NCBI GenBank assembly: GCA_023957835.1
Contig: JAMLGP010000001.1
Location: 799,575-863,574, forward strand
Source: Homoserinimonas sp.
GTDB lineage: Bacteria > Actinomycetota > Actinomycetes > Actinomycetales > Microbacteriaceae
Direction: 5' to 3'
DNA: 64,000 nucleotides
The position numbers and the translations under genes are program-made. Positions 53,694 through 63,699 of the stretch are shown here, in pieces. The first letter of the stretch is position 1; every line of letters begins with the position of its first letter. The notes beneath the pieces were generated by a model. That model did not search any database. It was not told the origin of the DNA and saw nothing but the letters and a program-made list of their open reading frames with translations.

Positions 53694-53729
53694 ATCCTTC
53701 AATTGCTTGGCCGATACAGTCTAAGCCCT

Positions 53730-53981
53730 TTAACTGAAAATCAAAGCTACATACATTAGAACGATCACAACGATCATGACGATGCTCCACGAGAAGTCAA
53801 GAGCTGCCGCGCCGAATCGCACTGGAGGGAGGATGCGTCGTACGAGCTTCATGGGAGGATCGGTAAGCGTGAGAATCGCGACCGAGATAACCAGCAGGAC
53901 TCCTGTCGGCCTCCAGCTGCGGGAAAAATTCCTGGCCAGATCCAGCAGAAACCTCGCCCAAAGAATGAAGAAGTAGAGCAA
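53730..53981 (-). CDS. yggT: YggT-family membrane protein (start uncertain)
   Basis: A two-helix membrane protein of the YggT family, placed between sepF and divIVA as in most actinobacteria. The coordinates use the first standard start, a TTG, giving 83 residues (LYFFILWARFLLDLARNF, later LTDPPMKLVRRILPPVRFG). The same frame runs on upstream without a stop to the sepF stop codon and encodes IVAFIATVFYVALL, the usual first half of the first helix, so the true start is probably an unusual codon near 54020. The function of YggT is not firmly known; it is linked to division and osmotic balance. Confidence 0.8.
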   Translation of the reverse strand: MLYFFILWARFLLDLARNFSRSWRPTGVLLVISVAILTLTDPPMKLVRRILPPVRFGAAALDFSWSIVMIVVIVLMYVALIFS

Positions 53982-54021
53982 CAGGGCGACGTAGAAAACG
54001 GTCGCTATGAAGGCAACGATG

Positions 54022-54489
54022 TCAGCGTTCCACTATGAAGGCTTGCTCATCGGTGCTGTTGCCCTCAGCCTGATCCCCACTGATCGCAACATGAGCTGGA
54101 GAGAGTAGAAATACCTTGCTGGTTACCCGCTCAATTCTCCCGTACAGCCCTTCCGCAAGTCCGCTTGCAAAGTCGATGAGGCGACGTGCCTCGATCTCGG
54201 ACATTTGGGAGATGTTCATGATCACGGGAACACCCTCGCGGAAGTTCTCCGCGATCATTTTTGCGTCCTTGTACTGCTTCGGGGTGACGGTAAGAATCTC
54301 ATTCATTTCAGGGGTTCCCGCAACTTGTTTCGGGTTCCGGCGCAATGGAGTAACCTGAGCGCGCTGAGGCTGCCCGACCGGGGCAATCGGCTGTGCGTGG
54401 TGGGCCGGAATCGGCTCCTGCTCCTGGTAGTCGAGTTCCTCGTCGGCCAGGCCAAGATAGACCATGGTCTTTCGCAGCGGATTGGGCAT
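54022..54489 (-). CDS. sepF: Cell division protein SepF
   Basis: A 155-residue FtsZ membrane anchor. The N-terminal amphipathic segment ([19 protein letters not shown]) binds the membrane, a Pro/Gln-rich linker follows, and the C-terminal dimerisation domain has [19 protein letters not shown] and [16 protein letters not shown]. In actinobacteria, which lack FtsA, SepF is the main FtsZ tether. GGAGGAG precedes the ATG. Confidence 0.95.
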   Translation of the reverse strand: MPNPLRKTMVYLGLADEELDYQEQEPIPAHHAQPIAPVGQPQRAQVTPLRRNPKQVAGTPEMNEILTVTPKQYKDAKMIAENFREGVPVIMNISQMSEIEARRLIDFASGLAEGLYGRIERVTSKVFLLSPAHVAISGDQAEGNSTDEQAFIVER

Positions 54490-54525
54490 CTTCTCTCCTC
54501 CAGATGTACCTGTACATGCAAGAGA

Positions 54526-55209
54526 TTAACCCGCCTGAGGGCGAGTGCCCGTGATTGCTGTACCAATTCGAAGGTGTGTCGCACCCTCGAGAATCGCCTC
54601 TTCAAAATCCTGCGACATCCCGGCTGAGATCCATTTCGATTCTGGCGAGATCGTGCGAAGCAGATCGGATGCTTCACGCACTCTGCTGAATGCCGCTCTT
54701 GGTTCAACTCCAAGTGGTGCGACCGCCATGACCCCCAGAAGCCGGATATTGGGCTCCTGAACCGCCAACTCCGCAAATTCGACCAGACCGGTCGGCTGGA
54801 TTCCTCCCCTCCCCGGGTCAGCGGTCAGGTTGAGCTCGATGAAGCAATCAACTCTTCGATCCGCTGAGCCAATGCCCTTGAGCAGCGAAAGGCGGTCCAG
54901 GGAGTGGATCACCTGGCAATAGCCAGCCACCGCCCTGGCCTTGTTCGACTGAAGCTGTCCGACGAAATGCCATGTGGCTTGCAGGTCGGCCAGTTCGGCT
55001 GTTTTCCTGCTGGCTTCCTGATGGCGACTTTCCCCAAAATTCTTCACGCCAAGCTGATTGAGTTCCCGGATCAGCTCTGCAGGTTGGAACTTCGTGACCA
55101 CAACGGTCGTAATCTCTCGGGGATCCCGCCCTGCCGTCCTAGCAGTTTGCTCGATTTTTCTGCTGACGTATTCAAGTCGCGATTTGAGATCGGGATCTTG
55201 CTTCATCAC
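54526..55209 (-). CDS. yggS: Pyridoxal-phosphate homeostasis protein YggS
   Basis: A 227-residue PLP-binding TIM-barrel protein. The cofactor lysine lies in [38 protein letters not shown] and the C-terminal [11 protein letters not shown] are the family segments. Its ATG overlaps the ftsZ stop, with no pgeF (yfiH) gene between them, unlike most relatives. Confidence 0.94.
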   Translation of the reverse strand: MMKQDPDLKSRLEYVSRKIEQTARTAGRDPREITTVVVTKFQPAELIRELNQLGVKNFGESRHQEASRKTAELADLQATWHFVGQLQSNKARAVAGYCQVIHSLDRLSLLKGIGSADRRVDCFIELNLTADPGRGGIQPTGLVEFAELAVQEPNIRLLGVMAVAPLGVEPRAAFSRVREASDLLRTISPESKWISAGMSQDFEEAILEGATHLRIGTAITGTRPQAG

Positions 55210-56354
55210 TTCAAGAAGTCGGGAATGTCCAGATCTTCGCTGAGTTCATCGAAAGCCGGATCGCTCCTGACCATCGGAACCTCCACGGTTACCTGAGGCT
55301 CTTGCGAGAGATCCTGATCTTCGTCGAGAAATGCGGGCTTTTCGGGCTCCAGAACTTCGTCGGTTGCAATGTAGTTCGAACGACGATCAATCTTGCGCTG
55401 GATGGGCTCTCCCCCGTCGAACCCGGCCGCAATAACTGTGACCCTGACCTCGTCGCCCAGAGTGTCGTCGATAACCGCGCCGAAGATAATGTTCGCCTCT
55501 GGGTGCACTGCCTCCTGAACCAGTCGGGCAGCATCGTTGATTTCAAAGATCCCGAGGTTCGATCCGCCCTGAATCGAAAGCAGTACTCCGTGAGCCCCCT
55601 CGATGCTCGCTTCAAGTAGCGGGCTGGCGATTGCGAGTTCGGCCGCCTTGATCGCGCGATCAGCTCCTCTGGATGAGCCGATGCCCATGAGCGCCGACCC
55701 AGCTCCCTGCATTACCGACTTCACGTCCGCAAAGTCGAGGTTGATCAGGCCCGGAGTGGTGATCAAATCGGTAATTCCCTGTACACCGGCGAGCAACACC
55801 TGGTCTGCAGTAGCGAATGCCTCGAGGAAGCTGATTCCGCGATCGCTGATTTCAAGCAATCGGTCGTTCGGGACAACTATCAGGGTGTCTACTTCGCTCT
55901 TCAAATTGGCTATGCCGGAGTCCGCCTGAGCAGCCCTGCGCTTTCCTTCAAAGCTGAACGGCCTGGTCACTACGCCAATCGTTAGCGCGCCGATGGATTT
56001 TGCAATTCGGGCAACTACCGGAGCTCCTCCGGTTCCCGTACCTCCCCCTTCGCCGGCAGTAACAAATACCATGTCGGCTCCGGCGAGGGCTTCCTCGATT
56101 TCTTCCGCATGGTCCTCTGCGGCCCTGCGTCCAACCTCAGGGTCGGCACCCGCTCCGAGGCCACGCGTCAACTCTCGACCGACATCAAGCTTTATATCGG
56201 CGTCGCTCATCAGCAGAGCCTGAGCGTCGGTATTGATCGCGACAAACTCAACGCCGCGGAGCCCAAGCTCGATCATCCGATTGATTGCATTGACGCCACC
56301 ACCGCCGATGCCAACCACCTTGATTACCGCAAGGTAGTTCTGGTTGGATGTCAC
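55206..56354 (-). CDS. ftsZ: Cell division GTPase FtsZ
   Basis: A 382-residue tubulin homologue that forms the division ring. The GTP-binding loop is [17 protein letters not shown], the N-terminal [17 protein letters not shown] and the T7-loop [13 protein letters not shown] are intact, and the C-terminal peptide DLDIPDFLK should bind SepF. The start is GTG with a strong GGAGG. A 151-bp gap to ftsQ holds its own promoter region. Confidence 0.98.
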   Translation of the reverse strand: MTSNQNYLAVIKVVGIGGGGVNAINRMIELGLRGVEFVAINTDAQALLMSDADIKLDVGRELTRGLGAGADPEVGRRAAEDHAEEIEEALAGADMVFVTAGEGGGTGTGGAPVVARIAKSIGALTIGVVTRPFSFEGKRRAAQADSGIANLKSEVDTLIVVPNDRLLEISDRGISFLEAFATADQVLLAGVQGITDLITTPGLINLDFADVKSVMQGAGSALMGIGSSRGADRAIKAAELAIASPLLEASIEGAHGVLLSIQGGSNLGIFEINDAARLVQEAVHPEANIIFGAVIDDTLGDEVRVTVIAAGFDGGEPIQRKIDRRSNYIATDEVLEPEKPAFLDEDQDLSQEPQVTVEVPMVRSDPAFDELSEDLDIPDFLK

Positions 56355-56505
56355 TTCTCGCCTCCGATTCAGCCTTAAAGTTCTACTTGAGGCTTAATGT
56401 TATGCTCAGTATGCATATCTGTCTCTGTTGACGCTAGACGGCAGATCGACAGCTCATGCGTTCCTCCACCGCGTGTCGCAAATTGGATTTGGCGCAGTCT
56501 TGCCC

Positions 56506-57375
56506 TCAGCCCTGCTTGACTACCGGGCTCAAAGGAGCAGAGACATCGAATTCAAGCCCCGACTTCTGCCCCTGCACATTCATGAGTTCTTCCAAAACTC
56601 TGGCTTTCAAAGCGGAACGCTCTGCACTTCCCCAAATCACAGACTGATTCGCGGAGACCAAAGCCAAAGTCACGTCGTCCTTTGAAGTAGCGGTTATCTC
56701 TGACACCTGCGATCTGATCGAATCCGGAAGCGCAATCAACACTTCAATCGCGGAGCGGAATGCAGGCGAATTCGGGTCTGAGAAGTCGACCCTCAGGATT
56801 GGCAACCCGGAGATCCTCTTTGGGGAGTTGGAAATCACCACTCCGGCAGGGTCAATCACAAGGAAGCCAGTGCTTGACTGAACCTGAGCAATTGCACTGC
56901 GTTCGGTGATCTTTACAACAAGAGTGGATGGCGGAACCACCTCTGTCACGAAGCTGCGGATCTTCGGATACTTCTCAAGTTCGCCCTTGATCCGGTCGTA
57001 GTCAATCAATGCCAGGGGCGTTCCAAGTTGTCCTTCCAGAGTCGTCTTGATTTCATCCGCCGGGACAGAAGTTGCCCCCTCTATTCGAATTGTCCTGAGA
57101 GACATGACCGGGGAGTAAATAGCCACGGCGAGAAGCACGCCGAGTACAGCAAGGCTGGCTGTCAAACCCAGCCAGAACGTGCGCCTGTGGCGGGATCGTC
57201 TGGTGAACCTGCGAACCTCCAGGCGCTCGACTTTTCGCTGTTGCCGGTTCGCTGTGCTGACTTTTACCGGTTTTGAAGAGGTTGAGCCTCGGCCAGCCTG
57301 AACTTTCGCTTTCGGTGGTGTCGCCCTGGCGACAGGTTTGTCAGGAACAGGATCGAATCCTCCCGGTCTTTTCAA
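56506..57375 (-). CDS. ftsQ: Cell division protein FtsQ (DivIB)
   Basis: A 289-residue bitopic division protein. A basic cytoplasmic region of about 90 residues precedes one helix (FWLGLTASLAVLGVLLAVAIY), then the POTRA domain (SLRTIRIEGATSVPADEI) and the beta domain. The start is a TTG that overlaps the murC stop as TTGA; the longer upstream frame lies inside murC. It helps assemble FtsW and other late division proteins. Confidence 0.92.
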   Translation of the reverse strand: MKRPGGFDPVPDKPVARATPPKAKVQAGRGSTSSKPVKVSTANRQQRKVERLEVRRFTRRSRHRRTFWLGLTASLAVLGVLLAVAIYSPVMSLRTIRIEGATSVPADEIKTTLEGQLGTPLALIDYDRIKGELEKYPKIRSFVTEVVPPSTLVVKITERSAIAQVQSSTGFLVIDPAGVVISNSPKRISGLPILRVDFSDPNSPAFRSAIEVLIALPDSIRSQVSEITATSKDDVTLALVSANQSVIWGSAERSALKARVLEELMNVQGQKSGLEFDVSAPLSPVVKQG

Positions 57376-58778
57376 CTTTGCTTTCCAAACCGAGCTTCCA
57401 GACCGGCAAGCAGCCCTGGGATAATGCGATAGATGTCTCCCCCGCCCATTGGAATCAGAAGATCGCCGGGTGCGGCTAGCCTGACCGCTGCTTCCACAGC
57501 CGAATCCCAATCAAGGCAGTACTCGCCCCGGTCTGCGTCCTGCAGCTCATTGACAATCAATTCGCCGGTCACTCCCGGAATTGGTTCCTCTCTGGCCGGG
57601 TAGATGGGCACCACGATCGTATGGTCAGCAAACTCTTCGAAGATCCTGGCGAATTGATCGGCCATGAGTTGAGTTCGGCTGAACAAGTGCGGCTGGAAGA
57701 TTGGAATGATTCGACCCCCGCCCGATGCGGCTCTGGCTCCAAGGAGCGCGGCCCTCACTTCGGTCGGGTGATGAGCGAAGTCGTCATAAACCTTTACTCC
57801 GCCCACTTCGCCTTTCAGATCAAACCGACGCTCTGCTCCTTCAAATCTGGACAGCGCATCGATCGCATCTCCGGGAGGAATACCCAGGCGCATTAGAACC
57901 CCGAATGCACCAGCGGCGTTCACCGCATTATGAATTCCGGGAACTCTGAGTCTGACTGGAAAATCTTCTTCTCGCCAATGAAGGTCGAAGGATACGACGG
58001 GGCCGGATTCAATCCCGCTGATTCGAACATCCGCCTTCTGGCTGGTTCCGAAACTTGTGACTTTGCCCGCGTCAATCCTCGGCGTGATCTCGAGAGCGCC
58101 GGCATCATCTGCGGAAATCACGATGGAAGAGATGGCTGTACCCGCGAACTGCACGAAGGCGTCCTTGAAAGCCTCCGCACTGCCAAAGTGATCAAGATGG
58201 TCTGGGTCGACATTGGTGATTAGCACGATTGAAGTCTTATAGAGCAGGAAGGAGCCGTCAGATTCATCTGCTTCTATGACGAATACCTTGTCAGTTCCCG
58301 GCATTGCGCTCGTTCCAAGTGACTTAATCACTCCGCCATTGACGAATCCGACATCTCGCCCAAGTTCTCTAAGCGCAGAGACGATCATCGAGGTAGAAGT
58401 CGTCTTTCCGTGTGCACCGGCAACTGCAACGAGTTCGAACCTTCCCGTTAGCCAGGCGAGGGCTACTGCTCTGTGCACTACCGGGATCCCGCGGTCTCTG
58501 GCTTCAAGTACCTCAGGGTTGTCTTCTGCGACCGCGCCGGTAACAATCACCGCATCCGGTGCTCCAATCGCCCGACGGCTGTGCCCGATCTCAATCCGAG
58601 CCCCCCTGCCGCGAAGATCTCGAACCGTGTCGGTTTCGCGGATGTCCGAGCCGGTGACCTCGACACCTTGCGAGAGCATGATCAGGGCAATGCCGCTCAT
58701 TCCCGCCCCGCCAATTCCCACGAAGTGGAGCCGGCTGAAGTGGTCGGGCATTTGCTCTCTGAAGTCTGACTTGATCAA
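57372..58778 (-). CDS. murC: UDP-N-acetylmuramate--L-alanine ligase MurC
   Basis: A 468-residue cytoplasmic ligase that adds the first amino acid of the peptidoglycan stem. The N-terminal Rossmann segment HFVGIGGAGMSGIAL binds the nucleotide sugar; the ATP loop is VAGAHGKTTSTSM; VYDDFAHHPTEVRA and FQPHLFSRTQ lie near the C-terminus. The start is a TTG overlapping the murG stop as TTGA. Confidence 0.95.
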   Translation of the reverse strand: MIKSDFREQMPDHFSRLHFVGIGGAGMSGIALIMLSQGVEVTGSDIRETDTVRDLRGRGARIEIGHSRRAIGAPDAVIVTGAVAEDNPEVLEARDRGIPVVHRAVALAWLTGRFELVAVAGAHGKTTSTSMIVSALRELGRDVGFVNGGVIKSLGTSAMPGTDKVFVIEADESDGSFLLYKTSIVLITNVDPDHLDHFGSAEAFKDAFVQFAGTAISSIVISADDAGALEITPRIDAGKVTSFGTSQKADVRISGIESGPVVSFDLHWREEDFPVRLRVPGIHNAVNAAGAFGVLMRLGIPPGDAIDALSRFEGAERRFDLKGEVGGVKVYDDFAHHPTEVRAALLGARAASGGGRIIPIFQPHLFSRTQLMADQFARIFEEFADHTIVVPIYPAREEPIPGVTGELIVNELQDADRGEYCLDWDSAVEAAVRLAAPGDLLIPMGGGDIYRIIPGLLAGLEARFGKQS

Positions 58779-59878
58779 ATTCTCGACCTTCTTCCCTCGC
58801 GGGCAGCCGAATCCAGGCTCTCCTGAATGAGCGAAACAAGTCGGGCAGTGCCGTCCAGCACCCCGAGCGAGCCCGAAGCTTTTGCCATGGAGGACAGCTT
58901 CTCGGTATCGAGTAGAACGTTGACGAGGTTCGTACGAACCCATTGAGGGTTGAATTCTGAATTTCGCACCAGCAGCGCTCCCCCCGCTGCCACGACATCG
59001 CTCGCGTTATGGAACTGCTCTCCGTTACCTGTATCCAGTGGCACGAGCGCAGAGGGGATCCCGAGTCCGGTCAGTTCAGCAATGGTCGCAGAACCTGCTC
59101 TTGAAACAGCGAAATCTGCGATAGCCAGGGCCAGATCCATTCGATCGCAATATCGAATCGGATGGTATCCGGCAGACCCCGACTCAGGGATCTCGCCTTT
59201 CATCCCGACTATGTGAAGGATATTCCAGCCGGCCCCGGTTATTGCCTCGGCGGACTCGGCGATCGTTTCATTTATCGATCGGGCCCCCTGCGACCCTCCG
59301 GTAACCAGCAGCGTCGGACGGTCATTTTCAAACCCGAAAAAGTCTCTGGCTTCGGTACGCGCAGCAGGCCGATCAAGTTCCTCGAGTTCACGCCTCATAG
59401 GCATACCGACGAATCGGGCGTGCCTAAGCGGAGTTCCCCTAAAGGCAATACCGACGAATCGAGTCAACCGACTGCCCATCCGGTTTGCGAATCCCGGAAC
59501 GCGATTGGCTTCATGAATGACGATTGGCACCTTTTCGAACCAGCCGGCCAGATAAGCGGGAGCAGAGACGAAGCCCCCGAAGCCCACTATGACCTCGATC
59601 CCGGCTTCTCGGATTAATTTCCTGACCTGACGCACCGCTTTGAACAGCTTTGAGGGGAAGGCGAAAATGCCGAACCTCAGTCTTCGCGGAAGGGCGACTT
59701 TGGGAATTATTCGCAGCTCGTAACCGCGTTCCGGAACCAATCTGGATTCCATTCCGGCCTCTGTACCCAGAACCAGAATCTCCGAGTTCGGCTCGGTCTT
59801 TGAAATCCGATCGGCGACTGCGAGCAGCGGATTAATGTGACCGGCGGTTCCACCTCCCGCCAGCAGATAGCTTGTCAT
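58775..59878 (-). CDS. murG: UDP-GlcNAc transferase MurG
   Basis: A 367-residue membrane-associated GT28 enzyme that makes lipid II from lipid I. The acceptor-side loop is LLAGGGTAGHINPLLAVA, with FGGFVSAPAYLAG; the donor-side signatures are VTGGSQGARSINE and the SRAGSATIAELTGLGIPSALVPL region. The ATG overlaps the ftsW stop as ATGA. Confidence 0.96.
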   Translation of the reverse strand: MTSYLLAGGGTAGHINPLLAVADRISKTEPNSEILVLGTEAGMESRLVPERGYELRIIPKVALPRRLRFGIFAFPSKLFKAVRQVRKLIREAGIEVIVGFGGFVSAPAYLAGWFEKVPIVIHEANRVPGFANRMGSRLTRFVGIAFRGTPLRHARFVGMPMRRELEELDRPAARTEARDFFGFENDRPTLLVTGGSQGARSINETIAESAEAITGAGWNILHIVGMKGEIPESGSAGYHPIRYCDRMDLALAIADFAVSRAGSATIAELTGLGIPSALVPLDTGNGEQFHNASDVVAAGGALLVRNSEFNPQWVRTNLVNVLLDTEKLSSMAKASGSLGVLDGTARLVSLIQESLDSAAREGRRSRI

Positions 59879-61122
59879 TGCCCTGCTGCCCTTGGCTCCC
59901 CGGTGTTCCTCGCGTAAGACAGCACGATCCCGATCGCAATCAGCGTCGTAATGAGGGCGGTACCGCCGGCGGAGATCAGCGGCAGTGGGACACCAAGTAC
60001 CGGTAGCAATCCGAGAACTACGGCAATATTCACAAAGGCCTGGCCGAGGATCCAAACCATGATCGCGCTAATCGTCACTTTGGCGACCGGATCCCTGGTT
60101 GACCTGATTATTCGAACGAAAGCTATTGCCAGCAGCACGAACAGAGCTAAAACCATGACTGCGCCCAGCAGTCCAAACTCTTCTCCAATGATAGCGAATA
60201 TGAAGTCGTTGTCGGCTTCGGGCAGCCACGACCACTTCGCCTTTGAATTTCCAAGGCCGACACCGAAAATCCCGCCGGAAGCGAGAGCCCACCAGCCGTG
60301 AAGAGTTTGCCAGCAAAGTCCGCCATAGTCGCCGTCAACTGTGCAACCGCTTTGCCATGCCTCAATTCGGCTTTGCCTTGAGCCTCCGGAAAGGGCGTAA
60401 ATCACGGCGAGCAGTCCGAGCACTACCAAAGGCAAAACTATGAATCGCAGCCGGACTCCTGAGAAAAACATCGTGCCCAGAATGATCATTGCAAGAATCA
60501 GGGTTGTACCGAGGTCGCCACCCATAACGACAAGTGCCAGTGCCAGGCCCGAAACGATGCCGACTGTGCGGGCGAGATACTTCGGATCTTCCAGCGGCGC
60601 GCCAGACTTGCCGAGAACCATTCCGAGCCAGAGTGCAAGACCGACCTTCAACAACTCAGATGGCTGGAATGAGATTGACCCCAAAAGAATCCAGTTTCTG
60701 TTTCCGCCGGACTCAAGCCCGAGCCCGGTAGCCACAACAAGGAACTGCAGAACGATGGCGCCAATCATGAAGACCCCGGCCCATTTTCGCCAGAAGGCAG
60801 GCCTGATCCGCGCGGCCAGGAGCATCGCCGGGATGCCAAGGATCGCGAAGAGCGCCTGACGCAGGAACCCGGAGAAAAAATCTCGCGTGGCAATGTATGA
60901 CTCAACCGAAGAAGAAGAGAGCACCATTACCAGCCCGAAAATAACCAGGAACATTGTCGTTCCAAGAAGAAGAAAGTAATTGCCGTTAACAGATCCGAAG
61001 ATCTTTCGGACTGTAACCCTTACAACGGAACCGGATCGAGGCTTCTCGGTGCCCCCCTGGGAAGTAACGGCACGCGTCTTCTCGGGTCTATCAGGTCGCG
61101 GCCGCGGTGGGGTTGCTGTCAT
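59875..61122 (-). CDS. ftsW: Septal peptidoglycan polymerase FtsW (SEDS family)
   Basis: A 415-residue ten-helix glycosyltransferase that polymerises lipid II at the septum. Family marks are GGNRNWILLGSISFQPSEL, GGDLGTTLILA, the extracellular loop with a Cys pair, and the C-terminal LPLISAGGTALITTL. I use the ATG at 61122, eight bases after GGAGG; a TTG two codons earlier directly abuts the Shine-Dalgarno. It overlaps murD by 32 bp. Confidence 0.94.
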   Translation of the reverse strand: MTATPPRPRPDRPEKTRAVTSQGGTEKPRSGSVVRVTVRKIFGSVNGNYFLLLGTTMFLVIFGLVMVLSSSSVESYIATRDFFSGFLRQALFAILGIPAMLLAARIRPAFWRKWAGVFMIGAIVLQFLVVATGLGLESGGNRNWILLGSISFQPSELLKVGLALWLGMVLGKSGAPLEDPKYLARTVGIVSGLALALVVMGGDLGTTLILAMIILGTMFFSGVRLRFIVLPLVVLGLLAVIYALSGGSRQSRIEAWQSGCTVDGDYGGLCWQTLHGWWALASGGIFGVGLGNSKAKWSWLPEADNDFIFAIIGEEFGLLGAVMVLALFVLLAIAFVRIIRSTRDPVAKVTISAIMVWILGQAFVNIAVVLGLLPVLGVPLPLISAGGTALITTLIAIGIVLSYARNTGEPRAAGQ

Positions 61123-62596
61123 CTTCAACTCCTCCCACCAATTGATTCACAGCCGATGCGAACTGCTTTCCCCGATCCTTGTAATCGACGAACTGATCCA
61201 TCGATGCTGCGGCCGGTGCAAGCAATACGACGTCGCCTTTCTGCGCCATTCTGGATGCGGCAGCCACAGCCAAGTTCATGACTTCACCAGTTTCTGCGAC
61301 TTTGACTTCAATGATCGGAACTCCCGGCGCGTGTCGCTTCAACGCCTCGACGGCGAGGGCTCTTTCAGCGCCAATTACGACAGCACCGCGAAGCCGAGGA
61401 GCAACTTCCGCGACCAATTCATCGGGGGAAGCACCCTTGAACAACCCGCCAAGAATCCATACAACCGATTTGAAGGTTGACAGCGAAGCAGAAGCGGCAT
61501 GCGGGTTCGTTGCTTTGGAATCATCTATCCAGGTGACTCCCCCAGATTCGGCTACCACCTGAACTCGATGGGGCGCCGGCGAGAACCCGGAAATCGCCCG
61601 CCTGATTGAAGGTATGTCCGTCCCGAACGACCTCGCCAATGCCGCAGCAGCCAGGCTGTCCGCGATTAGCGGAGAGCTGCCTAATCCCCTTTCCTTGAGA
61701 GTCTCGATTTCGAACAGCTCAAGGGCCTGATTGGCCCGATCCTCCAGAAAAGCTCGATCGCAGGCGACTTCATCAACGATCCCGAAGTCACTGGGACCGG
61801 GAATTCCAAGTCCGAATCCTATTGCCCGACAGCCTTCAACCACATCCGCCTCTTCCACAAGCTCTCTCGTGGTGGGATCGTCGATGTTGTAAACACAGGC
61901 AATCTGAGTGTTCGAATAGACCTTTCCCTTGGACTTGCGGTAATCCTCCGGGCCCGAGTGCCAGTCCAGATGGTCGTCGTAAACGTTCAAACAGGCGCTT
62001 GCCCATGGAGAAATATCTCCGAGATAGTGCAACTGAAAGCTTGAGAGCTCTACCACAAGCACCTCGAATTCAATCGGGTCCCTGATCGCGTCCAGAACCG
62101 GAACTCCAACGTTTCCACAGGCGGCAACGCGAAGACCGCTCTCACTCAGCATCGCCGCAGTCAGCTGTACGGTAGTGGTCTTGCCGTTGGTTCCGGTGAC
62201 GCAAATCCACTCTGCAGGCTTGCCGAACTTGTCTCTAAGGCGCCAGGCAAGTTCGATATCTCCCCAAACTTGCGCACCGGAAGCACTAGCCCACTGGGCG
62301 GCGGGATGATGTGGGGCAAACCCGGGTGAAATGACTACAAGCTCCGGATCAAACTCCTTCACTCGCTCCGGAACGGCCAGATCAAGATCCGCAATCTCGG
62401 TTTCCACTCCCAGGACCTGCAAAATCTGATCTCGAGTCTCATCGATTGAGCTTGCTGCCACCATGACCCTGCAACCGAGTTCGACCAGAGTATCCGCGAC
62501 TGAGAATCCGGTAACTCCCAGCCCCAGGACCACGACTCTAAGCCCAGCCCAGTCAGCATTCCAGCTATCCAGAGAACTCGCCCGATTTGAAGTCAT
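61091..62596 (-). CDS. murD: UDP-N-acetylmuramoylalanine--D-glutamate ligase MurD
   Basis: A 501-residue ligase adding D-glutamate to the stem peptide. The N-terminal [20 protein letters not shown] binds the substrate; the ATP loop is [29 protein letters not shown] and the C-terminal [20 protein letters not shown] are diagnostic. The ATG overlaps the mraY stop as ATGA. Confidence 0.95.
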   Translation of the reverse strand: MTSNRASSLDSWNADWAGLRVVVLGLGVTGFSVADTLVELGCRVMVAASSIDETRDQILQVLGVETEIADLDLAVPERVKEFDPELVVISPGFAPHHPAAQWASASGAQVWGDIELAWRLRDKFGKPAEWICVTGTNGKTTTVQLTAAMLSESGLRVAACGNVGVPVLDAIRDPIEFEVLVVELSSFQLHYLGDISPWASACLNVYDDHLDWHSGPEDYRKSKGKVYSNTQIACVYNIDDPTTRELVEEADVVEGCRAIGFGLGIPGPSDFGIVDEVACDRAFLEDRANQALELFEIETLKERGLGSSPLIADSLAAAALARSFGTDIPSIRRAISGFSPAPHRVQVVAESGGVTWIDDSKATNPHAASASLSTFKSVVWILGGLFKGASPDELVAEVAPRLRGAVVIGAERALAVEALKRHAPGVPIIEVKVAETGEVMNLAVAAASRMAQKGDVVLLAPAAASMDQFVDYKDRGKQFASAVNQLVGGVEDDSNPTAAAT

Positions 62597-63699
62597 GAGG
62601 ACGTACTGGAAAGCCACTCGAGATAGAACAGTCCGACTCCGGCAGCGACAAACAGCCCGGAAATGATCCAGAACCGAACCACAATAGTGATCTCGAGCCA
62701 GCCGACGATTTCAAAGTGGTGATGCAGGGGACTCGCCTTCCAGATTCGCTTGCCTTTCGTGGCCTTGAAGTAGATCCGCTGGATTATCACCTGAACCGTG
62801 ATGACAACGAAAAGCCCGCCGATCAGTATCAGGAGCATTTCCGTTCGGGACAGAATCGCCAGAGCCGCCAGTGCACCGCCGAGGGCAAAAGACCCCGTAT
62901 CTCCCATAATGATTTGCGCCGGCGAGGTGTTCCACCAAAGAAATCCGATGAGGGCGCCAACTATTGCGGTGGCAATAGTCGCAAGTTCAAACGGTTGGGA
63001 AACGTCGTAGCACTTGAACTGGTTCTCAATCGCGACGGACGCGTTGAAGCAGGACTGCTGGAACTGCCAGAAGCCGATGATCACATATGAACCAATCGCA
63101 AAAATCGACGCCCCTGCCGCGAGTCCGTCCAGACCGTCTGCGAGATTTACCGCGTTTGAAGCGGACACGGTTATAAATACAATCCAAATGATTATTGCGA
63201 TCGTGCCCGCAATCGTTCCAAAGCTGAGAATGAAGTCAAATGGCAAGTCCCGAATGAAACTGATCGCGGTGGAAACCGGACTGCGGCCGTGGCTGTCTCG
63301 ATAGTTGATTCCGATCAAAGCAAAGGCAACCGCGACCACGACCGCACCCAGGATCTTGTACCAGCCAGCCAGACCGAGGCTGTTTTGCCTTGAAACCTTC
63401 AGCAGATCGTCGATGAATCCGATGAATCCAAGGCCGCACATCATGAAAATAACGAGGACCGCGCTTGCCGAAGGCAACCCGCCGCCGAGCCAGTGGGCAA
63501 CGAAATACCCGAACACCGAGGCGGCGACGAATACAACTCCGCCCATGGAGGGAGTGCCTCGCTTCATCACGTGAGTTGTCGGGGTATCGGCGCGAATGAA
63601 CTGCCCGAGGTTCATTTTGCGGAAGAGATTTGCGAACAGCGGAGTCAGCAAGAGGGTGAATGCCATCGAGAGTCCGCCGGCAAGCAAGAGAGCGAGCAC
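62593..63699 (-). CDS. mraY: Phospho-MurNAc-pentapeptide transferase MraY
   Basis: A 368-residue ten-helix membrane enzyme that makes lipid I. Conserved sequences are [28 protein letters not shown] with catalytic aspartates, [15 protein letters not shown], and [18 protein letters not shown] followed by HHHFEIVGW. The GTG start overlaps the murF stop by one base (TAGTG). Confidence 0.96.
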   Translation of the reverse strand: MLALLLAGGLSMAFTLLLTPLFANLFRKMNLGQFIRADTPTTHVMKRGTPSMGGVVFVAASVFGYFVAHWLGGGLPSASAVLVIFMMCGLGFIGFIDDLLKVSRQNSLGLAGWYKILGAVVVAVAFALIGINYRDSHGRSPVSTAISFIRDLPFDFILSFGTIAGTIAIIIWIVFITVSASNAVNLADGLDGLAAGASIFAIGSYVIIGFWQFQQSCFNASVAIENQFKCYDVSQPFELATIATAIVGALIGFLWWNTSPAQIIMGDTGSFALGGALAALAILSRTEMLLILIGGLFVVITVQVIIQRIYFKATKGKRIWKASPLHHHFEIVGWLEITIVVRFWIISGLFVAAGVGLFYLEWLSSTSS

